Notes: generated from the letters alone by a model not told the origin. Counted from the first letter of the stretch, positions 8,306 through 19,053 are shown. The stretch is 34,995 nt of DNA from Marinobacter sp. AC-23 (GCF_001858325.1 NZ_MBPP01000003.1:1-34995); one strand, 5' to 3'. Translations and numbers: made by a program.

Positions 8306-9172
8306 TCAGGCAAACGCTTTTTGTGCGATCAGGCGCTGCACCATGGGCCTTACAATCAGATCCATGGCCAGCGCCATTTTTGGCCCTGGAATGACCAGAG
8401 TGTCGTGGCGTGACAAGGTACTGTTTGGTATTGCTTGCAGCAGGTAGGAAAAATCTACTTCAGAGGCATCCCGGAAGCGGATCACCAGCATGCTTTCATC
8501 TTCCGTAGGCACATCCCGGACCACAAACGGGTTGGACGTGTCCACCAGAGGAATACGCTGGAAGTTGATATGGGTATGTGAAAACTGCGGCACAATATCG
8601 TGAACATAATCATCCATTCGATTGATGATCGTTGCGACCACGGCTTCCTGACTGTAACCCCGCTGATGGGTATCCCGGTGTATTTTCTGGATCCACTCCA
8701 GGTTTACGATGGGCACCACACCAATGAGCAAATCCACATACTGAGCAATATTATACTGCTCACTTACAATCGCCCCGTGCAGGCCTTCATAAAATAGAAG
8801 GTCCGTATTTGGTTGCAACGCCCCCCAAGCTGTAAATGTGCCTGGTTTGTGCCCCTCAGCTTGCAGGCCTCGATCCTCGTCGTGAACATACTGGCGATAC
8901 CGGCCATTTCCGGAATGGCCGTAGTCATAAAACAGCGCTTCCAGCTTATCGATATGGTTGGCCGCCAAAGCAAAATGGTTACGCTCACCAAACTGTCCTT
9001 TGGCGGCCAGGCGCGCCATTTGCTCACGGTTATAGCGGTGAAAACTGTCACCACTGACCATGGCTGCTGTCAGCTCTTCATTAGCAAACATGCGTCGAAA
9101 AATCTGCCCGGTGGTGCTTGTGCCGGCACCAGATGAGCCGGTAACCGCAATAATAGGGTGTCGTTTTGACAT
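8306..9172 (-). CDS. prkB: Phosphoribulokinase family protein (PrkB-like)
   Basis: 288-residue P-loop kinase of the bacterial phosphoribulokinase family. The P-loop is VTGSSGAGTSTT at residues 10-21, followed by a GDSFHRY motif and the FYEGLHG and YVDLLIGVVP regions typical of class I enzymes. The same family member lies near crp in E. coli, which has no Calvin cycle, and no Rubisco or other cycle gene occurs here, so carbon fixation should not be inferred. The true substrate is unknown. It may be co-transcribed with the large gene upstream on the same strand, 40 bases away. Confidence 0.85.
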   Translation of the reverse strand: MSKRHPIIAVTGSSGAGTSTTGQIFRRMFANEELTAAMVSGDSFHRYNREQMARLAAKGQFGERNHFALAANHIDKLEALFYDYGHSGNGRYRQYVHDEDRGLQAEGHKPGTFTAWGALQPNTDLLFYEGLHGAIVSEQYNIAQYVDLLIGVVPIVNLEWIQKIHRDTHQRGYSQEAVVATIINRMDDYVHDIVPQFSHTHINFQRIPLVDTSNPFVVRDVPTEDESMLVIRFRDASEVDFSYLLQAIPNSTLSRHDTLVIPGPKMALAMDLIVRPMVQRLIAQKAFA

Positions 9173-9212
9173 AAATGAAGCACGCCAGAAGTTGGATGAA
9201 AAACGAAAAAGA

Positions 9213-12200
9213 TCAGGTAAGACTGTCGAGCGAACGGGGCTTCTCGATCACAAAACCCTGAGCGTAATCCACTCCCAGCTGCCTCAGTGTGTCCAGAACG
9301 TCGCGGGATTCAACCTGGCCAGCAATCACTTCTCGATCCATGTAGTGCGCCATATCCACCATGGACTGCACCATGGTTCGATCGGTTTCGCTGGTACTGA
9401 GCTGGCTTGTAAAGGCACTGTCAATGCGGATCAGGTCAACCGGAAGCGAGCGCATGAATTCAAACGAACTGGGGCCGCTACCGAAGTTCCCGAGGCAAAA
9501 TCTGCACCCCAGCTCTTTCATCTCGATGATAAAGTCTGCCACTGCCTGCACGTCGTTTATTGCCGAAGCTTCAGTTATTTCAAACCATAACCGTTCGATG
9601 GGCGCGTCTTTCTCGCTCAGTTTTTCGTAGATATACTCAAGCAGAGACTGATCGTTCAGGGAATAACCCGAAAGGTTAATACACACGCCACCCAAGTGTC
9701 GGGGATCCGGCGCCTGCACCCGTAACCAGTCCAGCATATGCCCCACCACCCAACGATCGACAGCCTGCATACGGTCATACCGCTCGGCCATGCGAACAAA
9801 ATCCCGGCCTGTAATCAGCACGCCGGCATCGTCGTACATGCTAATCAGCACTTCGTACTGAGGCGCCATTGTAGTGCGACTGTGCAACGGTATAATTTTC
9901 TGGCAACGCAACAACATGCGCTCTTCATCCAGGTCGCCCAGGCTGGCAACCTTGGCAGCTATCTGCTCCTGGCGGGCCTGGTCATCGGCCCCCAGAGAGT
10001 ACTCTGCCACCTTGCCATGCCCTTTGTGCCTGGCAACACCCAGAGCTTCTTCAGACGCCCTTAACCAGCGCTCAGCGCTGACCAGGCCAGGTAGTTCAGG
10101 CACAACCCCAACACTGGCAGACAACCGGTAGCTACGGCCGTCATAAACAAATTCGGCTGCTTCTACAGCAGTAATCAGATTGCGTGCCACATCATTTGCG
10201 TTTTCAGCCGGCACAAGCATGCCAAACTCATTCCCTGCAAGTCTTGCCAAAGGCATTCCGTCACCGACAAGGCCTCGCAGCACATCAGCCACACGCTTGA
10301 GTGCGTCGTCACCGGCCTGGTAGCCAGCGGTGTCATTCAGCAAGCGGAATTTACGCAAATCCAGCCTAAGCAAAGAGCGCTCATCTTCGCGCCGTGCCAG
10401 CTGCTGATCGAGCATGCGCTCAAATTCACGACGGCCAAGAAGACCGGTCAGTTCGTCGTGGGTAGAGGCCCAGGATAACTGGTCGTAGACCTTACGCACC
10501 ATGCGGTCGATGCTTTCATCCACCAACGGGCGCTCGTACTGACTATCGGGCACGATGATGCCCTTACGCATCTGCCGCGCCAGGGCCTCCAGTTCAAGCT
10601 CCACCACTCGCATGCCTTGGTGGTTTACAAACACAAACCGGCTGAACCCTCGGGCTACCCAAACCAGCCGGATATATTGCGGCTCATCAGGTTTTTCCTG
10701 ATCCCGCAGCCAGTCGCCCGTACGCAGCCTCTGGGCACGGTTTACCCAACGCTGCAGGCTGCGCTGCTCGCGCTCTGACAGCGATTGCTTAAGACCTTTG
10801 GCTGGCTGCACCTTAGGCATGGCAACCATTTCTGCCGGACTCTCCGGGCTGCGCACCAAAAACTGCTTGAGCTCGTCGCGTATCTGAGAGGACGGCATAT
10901 GATTGCTGGAAATAGACGCCAGCCCATCCTGAATAACCCGCAGTAACTCCGGCAAGTTCACTGTGCTGTCTCGGTCTGCTGCAAACGCCAGTAAGGAGTC
11001 AATCACAGCCAGATAATCCTGCCAGATTTGGCTGTCAGGCCCTTGGCGGATCCAGGTCAGCGACAACAGATCCCGCCAACCTCCGTCTAGCAGGCTAAGA
11101 ACAGCTTTGGGAATGCTACGCCCTGCCAGCTTCCGGTTCAGTACCTCTGCAACCGCCGTCTTGGACTCGGCGACTTTCTGGGCGCCTTCTGCAGCGGCAG
11201 TTACCCGCTCAACGTTGCGTCGGTACACCAGGTTCTGGCGGTCAATCAAGCCATCGAGCTCCTGAACCGTTTGCTCGAAAACCCCGGTATCCTGCTCAAA
11301 CTCTGTCGCTATGCGCTGGATAAGCTCATCAATGCGTCGCTGAACGACAGGGTTCAGGCGCCCACCCTTAACGCCAAGCTGGGCCAGCCGATTCATCACA
11401 CCCCGAACCGGGCTGTTCTTATCATCAAAAAATGCGGGGTCGCGCATCACAACTTTCAAAACCGGAACTTCAAGTTGGCGCATCCGCTTTTGGGCGTATT
11501 CGCTGAGTTTCGGGCTGTCAGTAATAGAGTTGAAAAATTGATCTACCACGTCCAGCGTACCTTGCTGCTCCTCATCGAGCTTTTTAGCACCACCGGCACG
11601 GACTTTCCCAACCACTCGCTCCCTTAACGGGATAACATTGCTTTCCGTATCAACGGGTTCTGCCTGCAGCTGCTGAAGTTCGCGTTGTAACTCGCCAGAA
11701 GACATTGGCTGGGCATTAACGGGAAAGGGTGCAGGCTCGGAATCACCTCGCGCTGCGCGGCTGACCGCAAGCGTCCCAAGCAAGTTTCGTACGGTTGCAA
11801 ACGCTGTATGTGCAGCTTGGGCATAGTTCCGAAACTCACTGCCGGCGCGCGTCTTGTCGACACCTTTATCCCGGCTTGCGGAAGGTTCCGTCGGCGCACC
11901 TGCCCCGCCAGGGTGCGGCTGTTCTGGTTCCGCTGGCGCTGGCGCGGACGTTGAGTCACCCTCGTGTTTGGCGGGTGGGGCCTGGCTTGATGCCGGCTTG
12001 TTCTGCGAGCTGTCAGAGGTTTGCTCACTCAGATACTTGCTGAGATCCAGCTCCGGCAACACGCCATGGCGAATCAGGATATTGTTTAATTCCTGGTAGA
12101 GTGGGCCCAGGTGATGTAGAACCGATTGTTCAAATACCTTTAGGCAGATTTTCTCTACCTCTCTGGAGGCCTTGAGCTGGCTTAGCCCGGCATGGAACGC

Positions 12201-13010
12201 TTCGCACACAAGCGACGGGCCAAGCGGGTTGTGATGCCCGGTTGCGTTGGCAATGCCCAGCTTATCCAGACGTAGCTTGAGCTGCAGCAGCTCTTTCCGG
12301 TACTGGGTGTCGGCCTTTGTGACCATAACCCGGATTGTCAGCCAGTCTTCGAATTCCCCCTTGTCTACAACGGATAGCTCCGAACCGGGAAAACCTTTTG
12401 GGGCCGGCTTGAGAGGAGATTCAAGGCTGCGAGCGATTTGGTGCCAGATGACACGCTGGCGGGCCTGGATCTGACACGAGTAGTCCATTAGTTCATTTGC
12501 TTGCTGGTCGTTCGTAGCCTTCTGCGCCGCCTCTTTAAGCGTGGAGGCCATTTGCGCAAAGCAGGCATCCATCAGCGGCTCTATATGCTGGACAACCGCG
12601 CGCGCAGACTGGTGCAGAACAAACTGCACACGTTCACTCGGCGCGCGCAACGAGGCGCGTTCCTGATTACTAGAGCCGCCACACTGCTGCAGCATCGCAG
12701 CAACAGCTTCCGGGTTGGTACGCGTAAAGTTAACACCCATGGCGCCGTCAATGCGCCGGGCAATACTCACGTGAAGCTCGTGCCGGCGCTTTCCGTCTGC
12801 ACTCCGGAAACGCACAATGAACTCAGGTGGCGTAGCGAACGCAAAAGCCTGATCAAGCTTGCGGGATGTTTCACCGGAATAGCGGACAAAAATCCCCTCG
12901 GCACAAAAATCCGCAATCTGGCAGGGCCAGGATTCGCCTGTACCCAAATCAACCTGAGCAGCAAGTTTGATCGGTTTCCGCGGGCTTTGTCGACGTTCTC
13001 TCGGATCCAT
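9213..13010 (-). CDS. PilZ-DUF1631-GGDEF-EAL protein with degenerate catalytic motifs
   Basis: A 1265-residue multidomain protein. Residues 1-110 look like a PilZ c-di-GMP-binding domain (start ERRQSPRKPIKLAAQV, and DFCAEGIFVR resembling the D.S.gG pattern). About 110-800 is a long helical DUF1631 region with an acidic, Pro/Ser/Ala-rich linker near 335-390. A GGDEF domain begins near 852 and an EAL domain near 1020. The GGDEF signature reads AGNEF (925-929). In the EAL domain the metal-binding DDFG reads GNFG (1174-1177) and the AEGVE element reads AGQVE, while EVL (1053-1055) and the ITE glutamate remain. Both enzymes are therefore probably inactive and the protein is likely a c-di-GMP or GTP sensor or scaffold. 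No membrane helix is evident. Confidence 0.87.
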   Translation of the reverse strand: MDPRERRQSPRKPIKLAAQVDLGTGESWPCQIADFCAEGIFVRYSGETSRKLDQAFAFATPPEFIVRFRSADGKRRHELHVSIARRIDGAMGVNFTRTNPEAVAAMLQQCGGSSNQERASLRAPSERVQFVLHQSARAVVQHIEPLMDACFAQMASTLKEAAQKATNDQQANELMDYSCQIQARQRVIWHQIARSLESPLKPAPKGFPGSELSVVDKGEFEDWLTIRVMVTKADTQYRKELLQLKLRLDKLGIANATGHHNPLGPSLVCEAFHAGLSQLKASREVEKICLKVFEQSVLHHLGPLYQELNNILIRHGVLPELDLSKYLSEQTSDSSQNKPASSQAPPAKHEGDSTSAPAPAEPEQPHPGGAGAPTEPSASRDKGVDKTRAGSEFRNYAQAAHTAFATVRNLLGTLAVSRAARGDSEPAPFPVNAQPMSSGELQRELQQLQAEPVDTESNVIPLRERVVGKVRAGGAKKLDEEQQGTLDVVDQFFNSITDSPKLSEYAQKRMRQLEVPVLKVVMRDPAFFDDKNSPVRGVMNRLAQLGVKGGRLNPVVQRRIDELIQRIATEFEQDTGVFEQTVQELDGLIDRQNLVYRRNVERVTAAAEGAQKVAESKTAVAEVLNRKLAGRSIPKAVLSLLDGGWRDLLSLTWIRQGPDSQIWQDYLAVIDSLLAFAADRDSTVNLPELLRVIQDGLASISSNHMPSSQIRDELKQFLVRSPESPAEMVAMPKVQPAKGLKQSLSEREQRSLQRWVNRAQRLRTGDWLRDQEKPDEPQYIRLVWVARGFSRFVFVNHQGMRVVELELEALARQMRKGIIVPDSQYERPLVDESIDRMVRKVYDQLSWASTHDELTGLLGRREFERMLDQQLARREDERSLLRLDLRKFRLLNDTAGYQAGDDALKRVADVLRGLVGDGMPLARLAGNEFGMLVPAENANDVARNLITAVEAAEFVYDGRSYRLSASVGVVPELPGLVSAERWLRASEEALGVARHKGHGKVAEYSLGADDQARQEQIAAKVASLGDLDEERMLLRCQKIIPLHSRTTMAPQYEVLISMYDDAGVLITGRDFVRMAERYDRMQAVDRWVVGHMLDWLRVQAPDPRHLGGVCINLSGYSLNDQSLLEYIYEKLSEKDAPIERLWFEITEASAINDVQAVADFIIEMKELGCRFCLGNFGSGPSSFEFMRSLPVDLIRIDSAFTSQLSTSETDRTMVQSMVDMAHYMDREVIAGQVESRDVLDTLRQLGVDYAQGFVIEKPRSLDSLT

Positions 13011-13200
13011 GAACTACCTAACATTGCGCAAAGTTGCAGGGATCGAGGTTAGGCCTGCTAGCAACTAACGCCCCTGAATATAATATAGTGCACTGTCACC
13101 TGCGGTTATAAGAAAAGGCGGTGCTTACACGTGCAATCTTGAGTGTACTATAGCGACCAGTTATGAACACAGTTCCAGCAAGGCCCCAACATAGTAGCCT

Positions 13201-14276
13201 ATGAAACAGCTTAGTCAGATATATACAGTTTTACTACTGATAACACTGCTGAGTGGGTGCAGCACCTTCAATTACTACACTCAAGCCATTCGCGGCCACC
13301 TCGCCTTGACGATGGCAGGCAAACCAGTGGACAGATTTATAGCCAGCGAAACGACATCCCCTGAACTGCGCCACAAACTTATACTTTCGCGCCAGGCCCG
13401 GCACTTTGCAGACAGGCGCCTAGGACTGGCTCCGGGAGACGCATTTACAGACTACGTGGCACTTGACCACCCATGGGTGGTGGTTAGCCTTGTGGCAGTG
13501 CCAGAGTTTTCTCTGCAACCACACCAGTGGTGTTACCCGATTCTTGGCTGCCAAGCCTACCGAGGGTATTTTCATCTTGAAGATGCCCAGCGAGAGGAGC
13601 AGCGCTTCCTGACCAAAGGCTATGATACGTTTATCGGCGGTGTCACGGCCTACTCTACACTGGGCTGGTTTGACGATCCGCTTCACTCCGGCTTTACCAA
13701 TCTCGACAATGATCCCATGGTAGCCTGATATTCCACGAACTGGCTCACCGGGTGGTTTATATAAAAGGAGATACGGCCTTTAACGAGAGTTTTGCCACGG
13801 CCGTTGAACTGGAAGGCCTTAGGCTATGGCTGGCAAAGCAAGGCGATCCATCCGCCTTCCAACAGGCACTTGCCCGCCTTGAATTGCGCAACAAAACCCA
13901 CGATCTGACAAAATCCGCTAGCGCTGAACTGGAACAGCTGTACCGGCAGCACAACGTGCTTTCTGAAAACAGCCTTCGTAAGCGCAAACAACGCATCTTT
14001 GACGAACTCAATAAAAGCTATAGCAGGCTGCTAAAAAGCAGCGGAGGGCGCGAAAACGGACCATTTGGAGCCGCGCCCGTGGCTTTCAACAACGCCCGTA
14101 TTGCCCTGTTTTCGCAATACAATCAGTACGTGCCTGCATTTCGGCAGTTACTGAAGCAATCCCATTACGATTTTCCCGAGTTTTACCGCGCCGTGGAGGC
14201 GCTTTCCCAACAACCCGAAAAACAGCGCCGGCAAGCGCTACAAGATCTCTCAGAGCGGTTTAAAGAAAACTTTTGA
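13201..14276 (+). CDS. Aminopeptidase-like lipoprotein (PF10023 type); frameshifted near 13725
   Basis: Putative zinc aminopeptidase anchored as a lipoprotein: the N terminus has a lipobox LLSGC with Cys20. The family pattern CYPILGCQAYRGYF and the AYSTLGWFDDP segment are clear in the first frame, which stops at 13726-13728. The frame one base back opens with LIFHELAH (HExxH zinc motif at 13734-13748) and KGDTAFNESFAT, running to a stop at 14276. Restoring one C in a probable GCCCTG read as GCCTG rebuilds a 358-residue protein of normal length. Without the repair the zinc site is lost. No good ribosome site precedes the ATG. The last 27 bases overlap the convergent argA. Confidence 0.8.
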
Positions 14277-15557
14277 GTTGCGTTGGGTGTTATAAGTAGC
14301 AAGCTTGGGGCCGGGCAATGCCTGAACGGTGCTGGGCTGGAAGCCTCGCTCCCGAAACCAGTGCTCGGTTTGTGTGGTGAGCACAAACAGCTTCTGGATA
14401 CCCTGACTGCGGGCGTGCTTTTCGACCATTAAAAGAATCTCATCGCCACGACCGGCGCGGCGATAGGCCGAATCCACTGCAAAGCAGGAGAGCTCACCCG
14501 CGCCATCGTCTGGGTAGTTATGCAGCGCGGCGCAACCAACAACGGTTCCGTCACGCTCGGCAACAACAAAGTGTTCAATGTCAGTTTCCAGCATTTCCCG
14601 CGACCGCCGTACCAAAATACCCTGCTCTTCCAGCGGCTCAATTAGCCCTAGAATTCCGCCGATATCTTCTGCACGAGCCTGTCTGAGCTGTTCATAGTGA
14701 TCACCGCTCACCAACGTTCCTGCGCCGTCCCGGGTAAACATTTCTTCCAGCAGCGCGCCGTCGTTTACATAACTAATAATATGCGCTCGCCTCACGCCCT
14801 TCACACAAGCATCACAGGCGGCACGCAGGAGATCTGCATCGTGCCCGGTGATGGTTCCATCTGCCAGCCGCTCAGGGGCCTGTCGGGCTGAAAGCTCACG
14901 AATCAAAGAACCATCCTGCTCAAGCAATCCCTGATCATCAATAAAGACGATCAGCTTTTCCGCCTGCAGAGCCGCCGCTACCTGGCTACCTACATCTTCA
15001 TACGAGAGGTTGAAGGTGTCCCCGGTGGGCGAGTATCCCAGCGGCGGTAGCAAGACAATGTGCCCCTGCTCCAGAAGTTTCTCAATGCCCGCCACATCAA
15101 TTCGCCGAACCTTGCCGGTGTAACCGAAATCGACTCCGTCCAGCACGCCAACCGGCTTCGCTGTTACGTAGTTACCACTGCTCACGCGGATGCGGGCATT
15201 GTGCATGGGCGAATTCACCAACCCCATGGACAATCGGCTTTCAAGGATCGCCCGCAAACCACCGGTCGCTTCCATAACCAGCGGCAAATGATGTTCTGGA
15301 GTGATTCGCAGGCCGCGGGCAAACGACGACTCCAAGCCTGCATTATCCATGCGGTTTTGTATTTGTGGGCGAGCGCCAAAGGCAACCACCAAACGCACAC
15401 CCAGGCTGCTCAGCAGTGCGATGTCGTGGATGATATTGATAAAGTTTTCGTGCTCAATGGCGTCGCCCGGAATGGTCAACACAACCGTACGGCCGCGGTG
15501 GGCATTGATATAGGGCGATGAATGGCGAAATGAATGCAACCAGCCGTTCGATTTCAA
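14250..15557 (-). CDS. argA: Amino-acid N-acetyltransferase (N-acetylglutamate synthase)
   Basis: First enzyme of arginine synthesis, acetylating glutamate with acetyl-CoA. 435 residues with the classical two-domain build: an amino acid kinase-like domain (about 1-285, with SLGVRLVVAFGARPQI near residue 50) that carries arginine feedback control, and a GNAT domain (about 290-435, with YRRAGRGDEIL as the acetyl-CoA loop). The most likely start is TTG at 15555-15557 with GGAG eight bases upstream; there is no ATG near. The C-terminal RNSKVFFKPL resembles the Pseudomonas enzyme. It lies 42 bases after argE on the same strand and its 3' end overlaps the convergent aminopeptidase. Confidence 0.94.
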   Translation of the reverse strand: MKSNGWLHSFRHSSPYINAHRGRTVVLTIPGDAIEHENFINIIHDIALLSSLGVRLVVAFGARPQIQNRMDNAGLESSFARGLRITPEHHLPLVMEATGGLRAILESRLSMGLVNSPMHNARIRVSSGNYVTAKPVGVLDGVDFGYTGKVRRIDVAGIEKLLEQGHIVLLPPLGYSPTGDTFNLSYEDVGSQVAAALQAEKLIVFIDDQGLLEQDGSLIRELSARQAPERLADGTITGHDADLLRAACDACVKGVRRAHIISYVNDGALLEEMFTRDGAGTLVSGDHYEQLRQARAEDIGGILGLIEPLEEQGILVRRSREMLETDIEHFVVAERDGTVVGCAALHNYPDDGAGELSCFAVDSAYRRAGRGDEILLMVEKHARSQGIQKLFVLTTQTEHWFRERGFQPSTVQALPGPKLATYNTQRNSKVFFKPL

Positions 15558-15599
15558 GTGTTGTTCTCCAGTGCGTTTTTTATGCGAGAGCCAATTTAC

Positions 15600-16796
15600 T
15601 CAGAGACAAAACTGCCGAATAAGACCCCTGAGGATTTTTACCGTGGGCTCTAGCTGAGACAGCTCTATAAATTCGTCTGGCTGGTGAGCCTGATCGATAG
15701 ACCCTGGGCCTAAAACCAGGGTTTCCATGCCAAGCTTTTGCAGCCAAGGTGCCTCAGTCGCAAACGCGACCGCATGCGCTGTGTGGCCAGTAAGCGCCTC
15801 ACAGGCCTGAACCAATGCGGCGTCTGCCGGCGTTTCAAATGGCGGAACGCCCTCAAACAGCGGTTCAAACTCCATGATCAGTTCACGTCGTTCAGCCAAC
15901 GGCTGTATTTTGTGCAGAATATCCTGGCGCAGGTTTTCCATGCTCATTCCGGGCAACGGGCGCAGGTCGAAGTGCAGCTCGCACTTTGCGCAGATGCGGT
16001 TCGGATTATCGCCACCGTGTATGCAGCCAAGGTTAAGCGTTGGCACCTGCACGTCAAAATTCGGGTTGCTGTACTGCGCCTGCCAATCTGCACGCAAGGC
16101 CAGGAGTTCGCCAAGGGCCTCGTGCATACCCTCTAGAGCATTGCGGCCCAAGCCTGGGTCCGAAGAGTGGCCAGATTGGCCCTCAAACGTTAACCGCTCC
16201 ATCATAATGCCTTTGTGCATACGCACAGGCCGGAGGCTGGTGGGCTCACCAATGACCGCATAACGGGCTTTCGGCTTGCCAGCCTCGGCTAGCGCCTTCG
16301 CTCCGTTCATGGAAGTTTCCTCATCCGCTGTGGCGAGGATAATCAAGGGCTGCTTCAGATCGGAGGCTGAAAAGGCCTTGGCAGCTTCGATTGCGAGCGG
16401 GAAAAAACCCTTCATATCGCAGGTGCCCAGACCGTACCAGCGGTTGTCCCGCTCAGTCAGGGTAAAAGGGTCGCTTTGCCAGCGTTTGTCGTCAAAAGGC
16501 ACCGTGTCGGTGTGACCAGCAAGTACCAAACCGCCAGATCCGCTGCCCAGGGTAGCTATCAGGTTATACTTACCCGGCTGTTCGGGCACAGCCAAAACCT
16601 CAACCAGGAACCCCAAGGTTTCTAGCCACTCCCCAAGGGTTCGCACGACCGGCTCGTTGCTTAGGTCCCATTCAGCCGATGCACTGCTTATAGAAGGCAA
16701 CGAAATCAGCTTTGTTAGCATGTCGCGCACACCCGGCACAGTGCTGGCGTTGTTTGCACTTGCTTGGCTATTAGTCTCGTCGGGGGAGTGCTGCAT
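15600..16796 (-). CDS. argE: Acetylornithine deacetylase
   Basis: Di-zinc M20 peptidase-family enzyme releasing ornithine from N-acetylornithine. Metal and catalytic motifs are visible: GHTDTVPFDD (His ligand and the Asp after it), GLGTCDMKGF (bridging Asp), TADEETSMNGA (general base Glu and metal Glu) and GEPTSLRPVR. The frame is open to 16853, but ATG 16796 has a near-perfect ribosome site, GAGGAGG four bases upstream, giving 398 residues. The first 20 or so residues are polar and poorly conserved-looking. Having argE together with argA implies the linear acetyl route for ornithine rather than ArgJ recycling alone. ArgE rather than DapE is preferred because of the neighbouring arg genes. 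Confidence 0.92.
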   Translation of the reverse strand: MQHSPDETNSQASANNASTVPGVRDMLTKLISLPSISSASAEWDLSNEPVVRTLGEWLETLGFLVEVLAVPEQPGKYNLIATLGSGSGGLVLAGHTDTVPFDDKRWQSDPFTLTERDNRWYGLGTCDMKGFFPLAIEAAKAFSASDLKQPLIILATADEETSMNGAKALAEAGKPKARYAVIGEPTSLRPVRMHKGIMMERLTFEGQSGHSSDPGLGRNALEGMHEALGELLALRADWQAQYSNPNFDVQVPTLNLGCIHGGDNPNRICAKCELHFDLRPLPGMSMENLRQDILHKIQPLAERRELIMEFEPLFEGVPPFETPADAALVQACEALTGHTAHAVAFATEAPWLQKLGMETLVLGPGSIDQAHQPDEFIELSQLEPTVKILRGLIRQFCL

Positions 16797-16874
16797 GGTG
16801 CCTCCTCGGCTGGCGTAAACGTTATTGTGTCTGGCCGCGGCGCCACACTTCAAACGATGTAATCGCGCGCACAG

Positions 16875-18074
16875 CTATCGGGTAGCTACCTCGCCTCCTG
16901 CCACGGTGCGGGCAACCTCCAGTTCCCGTTCAGAAACACCCACCAAACGGCCTTCAACAACATTGCCATTTGAAAGTGTCACCCGAACCTTGCGCCCCAC
17001 CCATGTTGCTGCCTGTTCGAGATCTTCGGTGTGCCAACGGGTTACCTCTGGGTTCTCGCGGGGCACCACCGGCACAAGGGCTTCTTTTGGAGGCTCGCTG
17101 GCAATTCGCTCAACCTTCCGAAGAAAAACATCGGGAACCATGGCGCCATTATATTCCAGTGTCCAGGCCATGGAACCATCCGCATTTTCATCCTCGGAAC
17201 GCACCGGAATGCCGAGTGTTTCTGAACCCAGCCGCACTGACGCGGTTATTTCTCCGCCCTCCAGCAGCCACTGCCGGTACAAGGCTAGCAACTGTTCACT
17301 GGCACGCCAACCGCGAGCTTTTAGCCCCATCTCGAAAGCCTTCAGTGTGCGCCCCGCCCATTGGGACGTTTCCACGCCAGCTTCCCTGGCACAGTAGGCT
17401 GCGACCCGGCGCATGAGGCCACCGTCTCTGAGTGTCACCGTAATGGGCTGGCTTGAGCTAGTGAGTGTCGCTTCAGGTGATAGCAGATGGACACGTGCAC
17501 CCGGCCAAATCAGCTCCAGGCTGCCCGTGTTTTCCGAATTCAATTCAAGATGGATGCGATCGGGGGTCTGCCTCAGGATAAGCTCGCCGGCCAAGCGGGT
17601 AACCCCCATGCGCAACAAGTCCCCACTGCCAAGCTGCTGACGAGGATCCGGCGCGCAGGAAAACGCAAAGAGAGGCGCCTGCTCGCTATCCCTGGCTCCG
17701 TCTGCCGTTACCCAGTTGCGGAACATGGTTGCTTCAAGCACCAGCGCCAAGCCTTCTGCCTGCAGCGACCATCTGGCAGGCAGGTCGCTGGGGTCCAAAA
17801 GTGCCTTCAACAGAGCGATGGGAGAGCCGGTTTCAAATTCTGCTCGGCCGATTGCCAAAGGCTGAGTCAGTTCAAAATCTTGCCAGTAGCCTCCGGACAA
17901 AACCAGACGGCCTTCCACTCCGGAACCTATTTTGCCCCGCTCAAGTACACCACTTCCGCCAAGCACTTGACGCGCTTCTGCCATGCGCTGATCCATCAGC
18001 CACCAAACCCCGGCCTTGAATGCAGCAAAGCCAAGCAAAGTTGCCACTATCAACGTTGTGAGCAAACGCTTCAT
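16875..18074 (-). CDS. Unrecognised membrane-anchored protein between argB and argE
   Basis: A 399-residue protein I do not recognise. One hydrophobic helix near residues 4-24 (LLTTLIVATLLGFAAFKAGVWWL) suggests an inner-membrane anchor with the rest most likely periplasmic. The middle is rich in beta-type alternation (repeats of short hydrophobic strands) with two cysteines, CAPDP and YCARE. The last 40 residues, GRKVRVTLSNGNVVEGRLVG and onward, form a strand pattern like an Sm-like or small beta-barrel fold. The start at ATG 18074 has GAGG nine bases upstream; the longer TTG start at 18089 is less likely. It begins 23 bases after argB stops and ends 78 bases before argE, so it is probably part of that operon. 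Confidence 0.7.
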   Translation of the reverse strand: MKRLLTTLIVATLLGFAAFKAGVWWLMDQRMAEARQVLGGSGVLERGKIGSGVEGRLVLSGGYWQDFELTQPLAIGRAEFETGSPIALLKALLDPSDLPARWSLQAEGLALVLEATMFRNWVTADGARDSEQAPLFAFSCAPDPRQQLGSGDLLRMGVTRLAGELILRQTPDRIHLELNSENTGSLELIWPGARVHLLSPEATLTSSSQPITVTLRDGGLMRRVAAYCAREAGVETSQWAGRTLKAFEMGLKARGWRASEQLLALYRQWLLEGGEITASVRLGSETLGIPVRSEDENADGSMAWTLEYNGAMVPDVFLRKVERIASEPPKEALVPVVPRENPEVTRWHTEDLEQAATWVGRKVRVTLSNGNVVEGRLVGVSERELEVARTVAGGEVATR

Positions 18075-18097
18075 CCGGAAAATCCTCAAGCCAGCCG

Positions 18098-19003
<906 letters not shown>

Positions 19004-19053
19004 TTAATAAATCAATATTGAAAATAGAGTGCCTAAAAGTAGCGGGTTCGATA

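Noticed and set aside
8291..8325. Terminator between speD and the kinase gene
   Set aside because: GCCCGA and TCAGGC around an A-run pair imperfectly and lie partly inside the kinase coding region; too weak to call.
12501..13052. Long open frame antisense to the PilZ-DUF1631 gene
   Set aside because: It lies wholly over a well-supported coding frame, shows no family motif and has no good ribosome site; a shadow of GC-biased codons.
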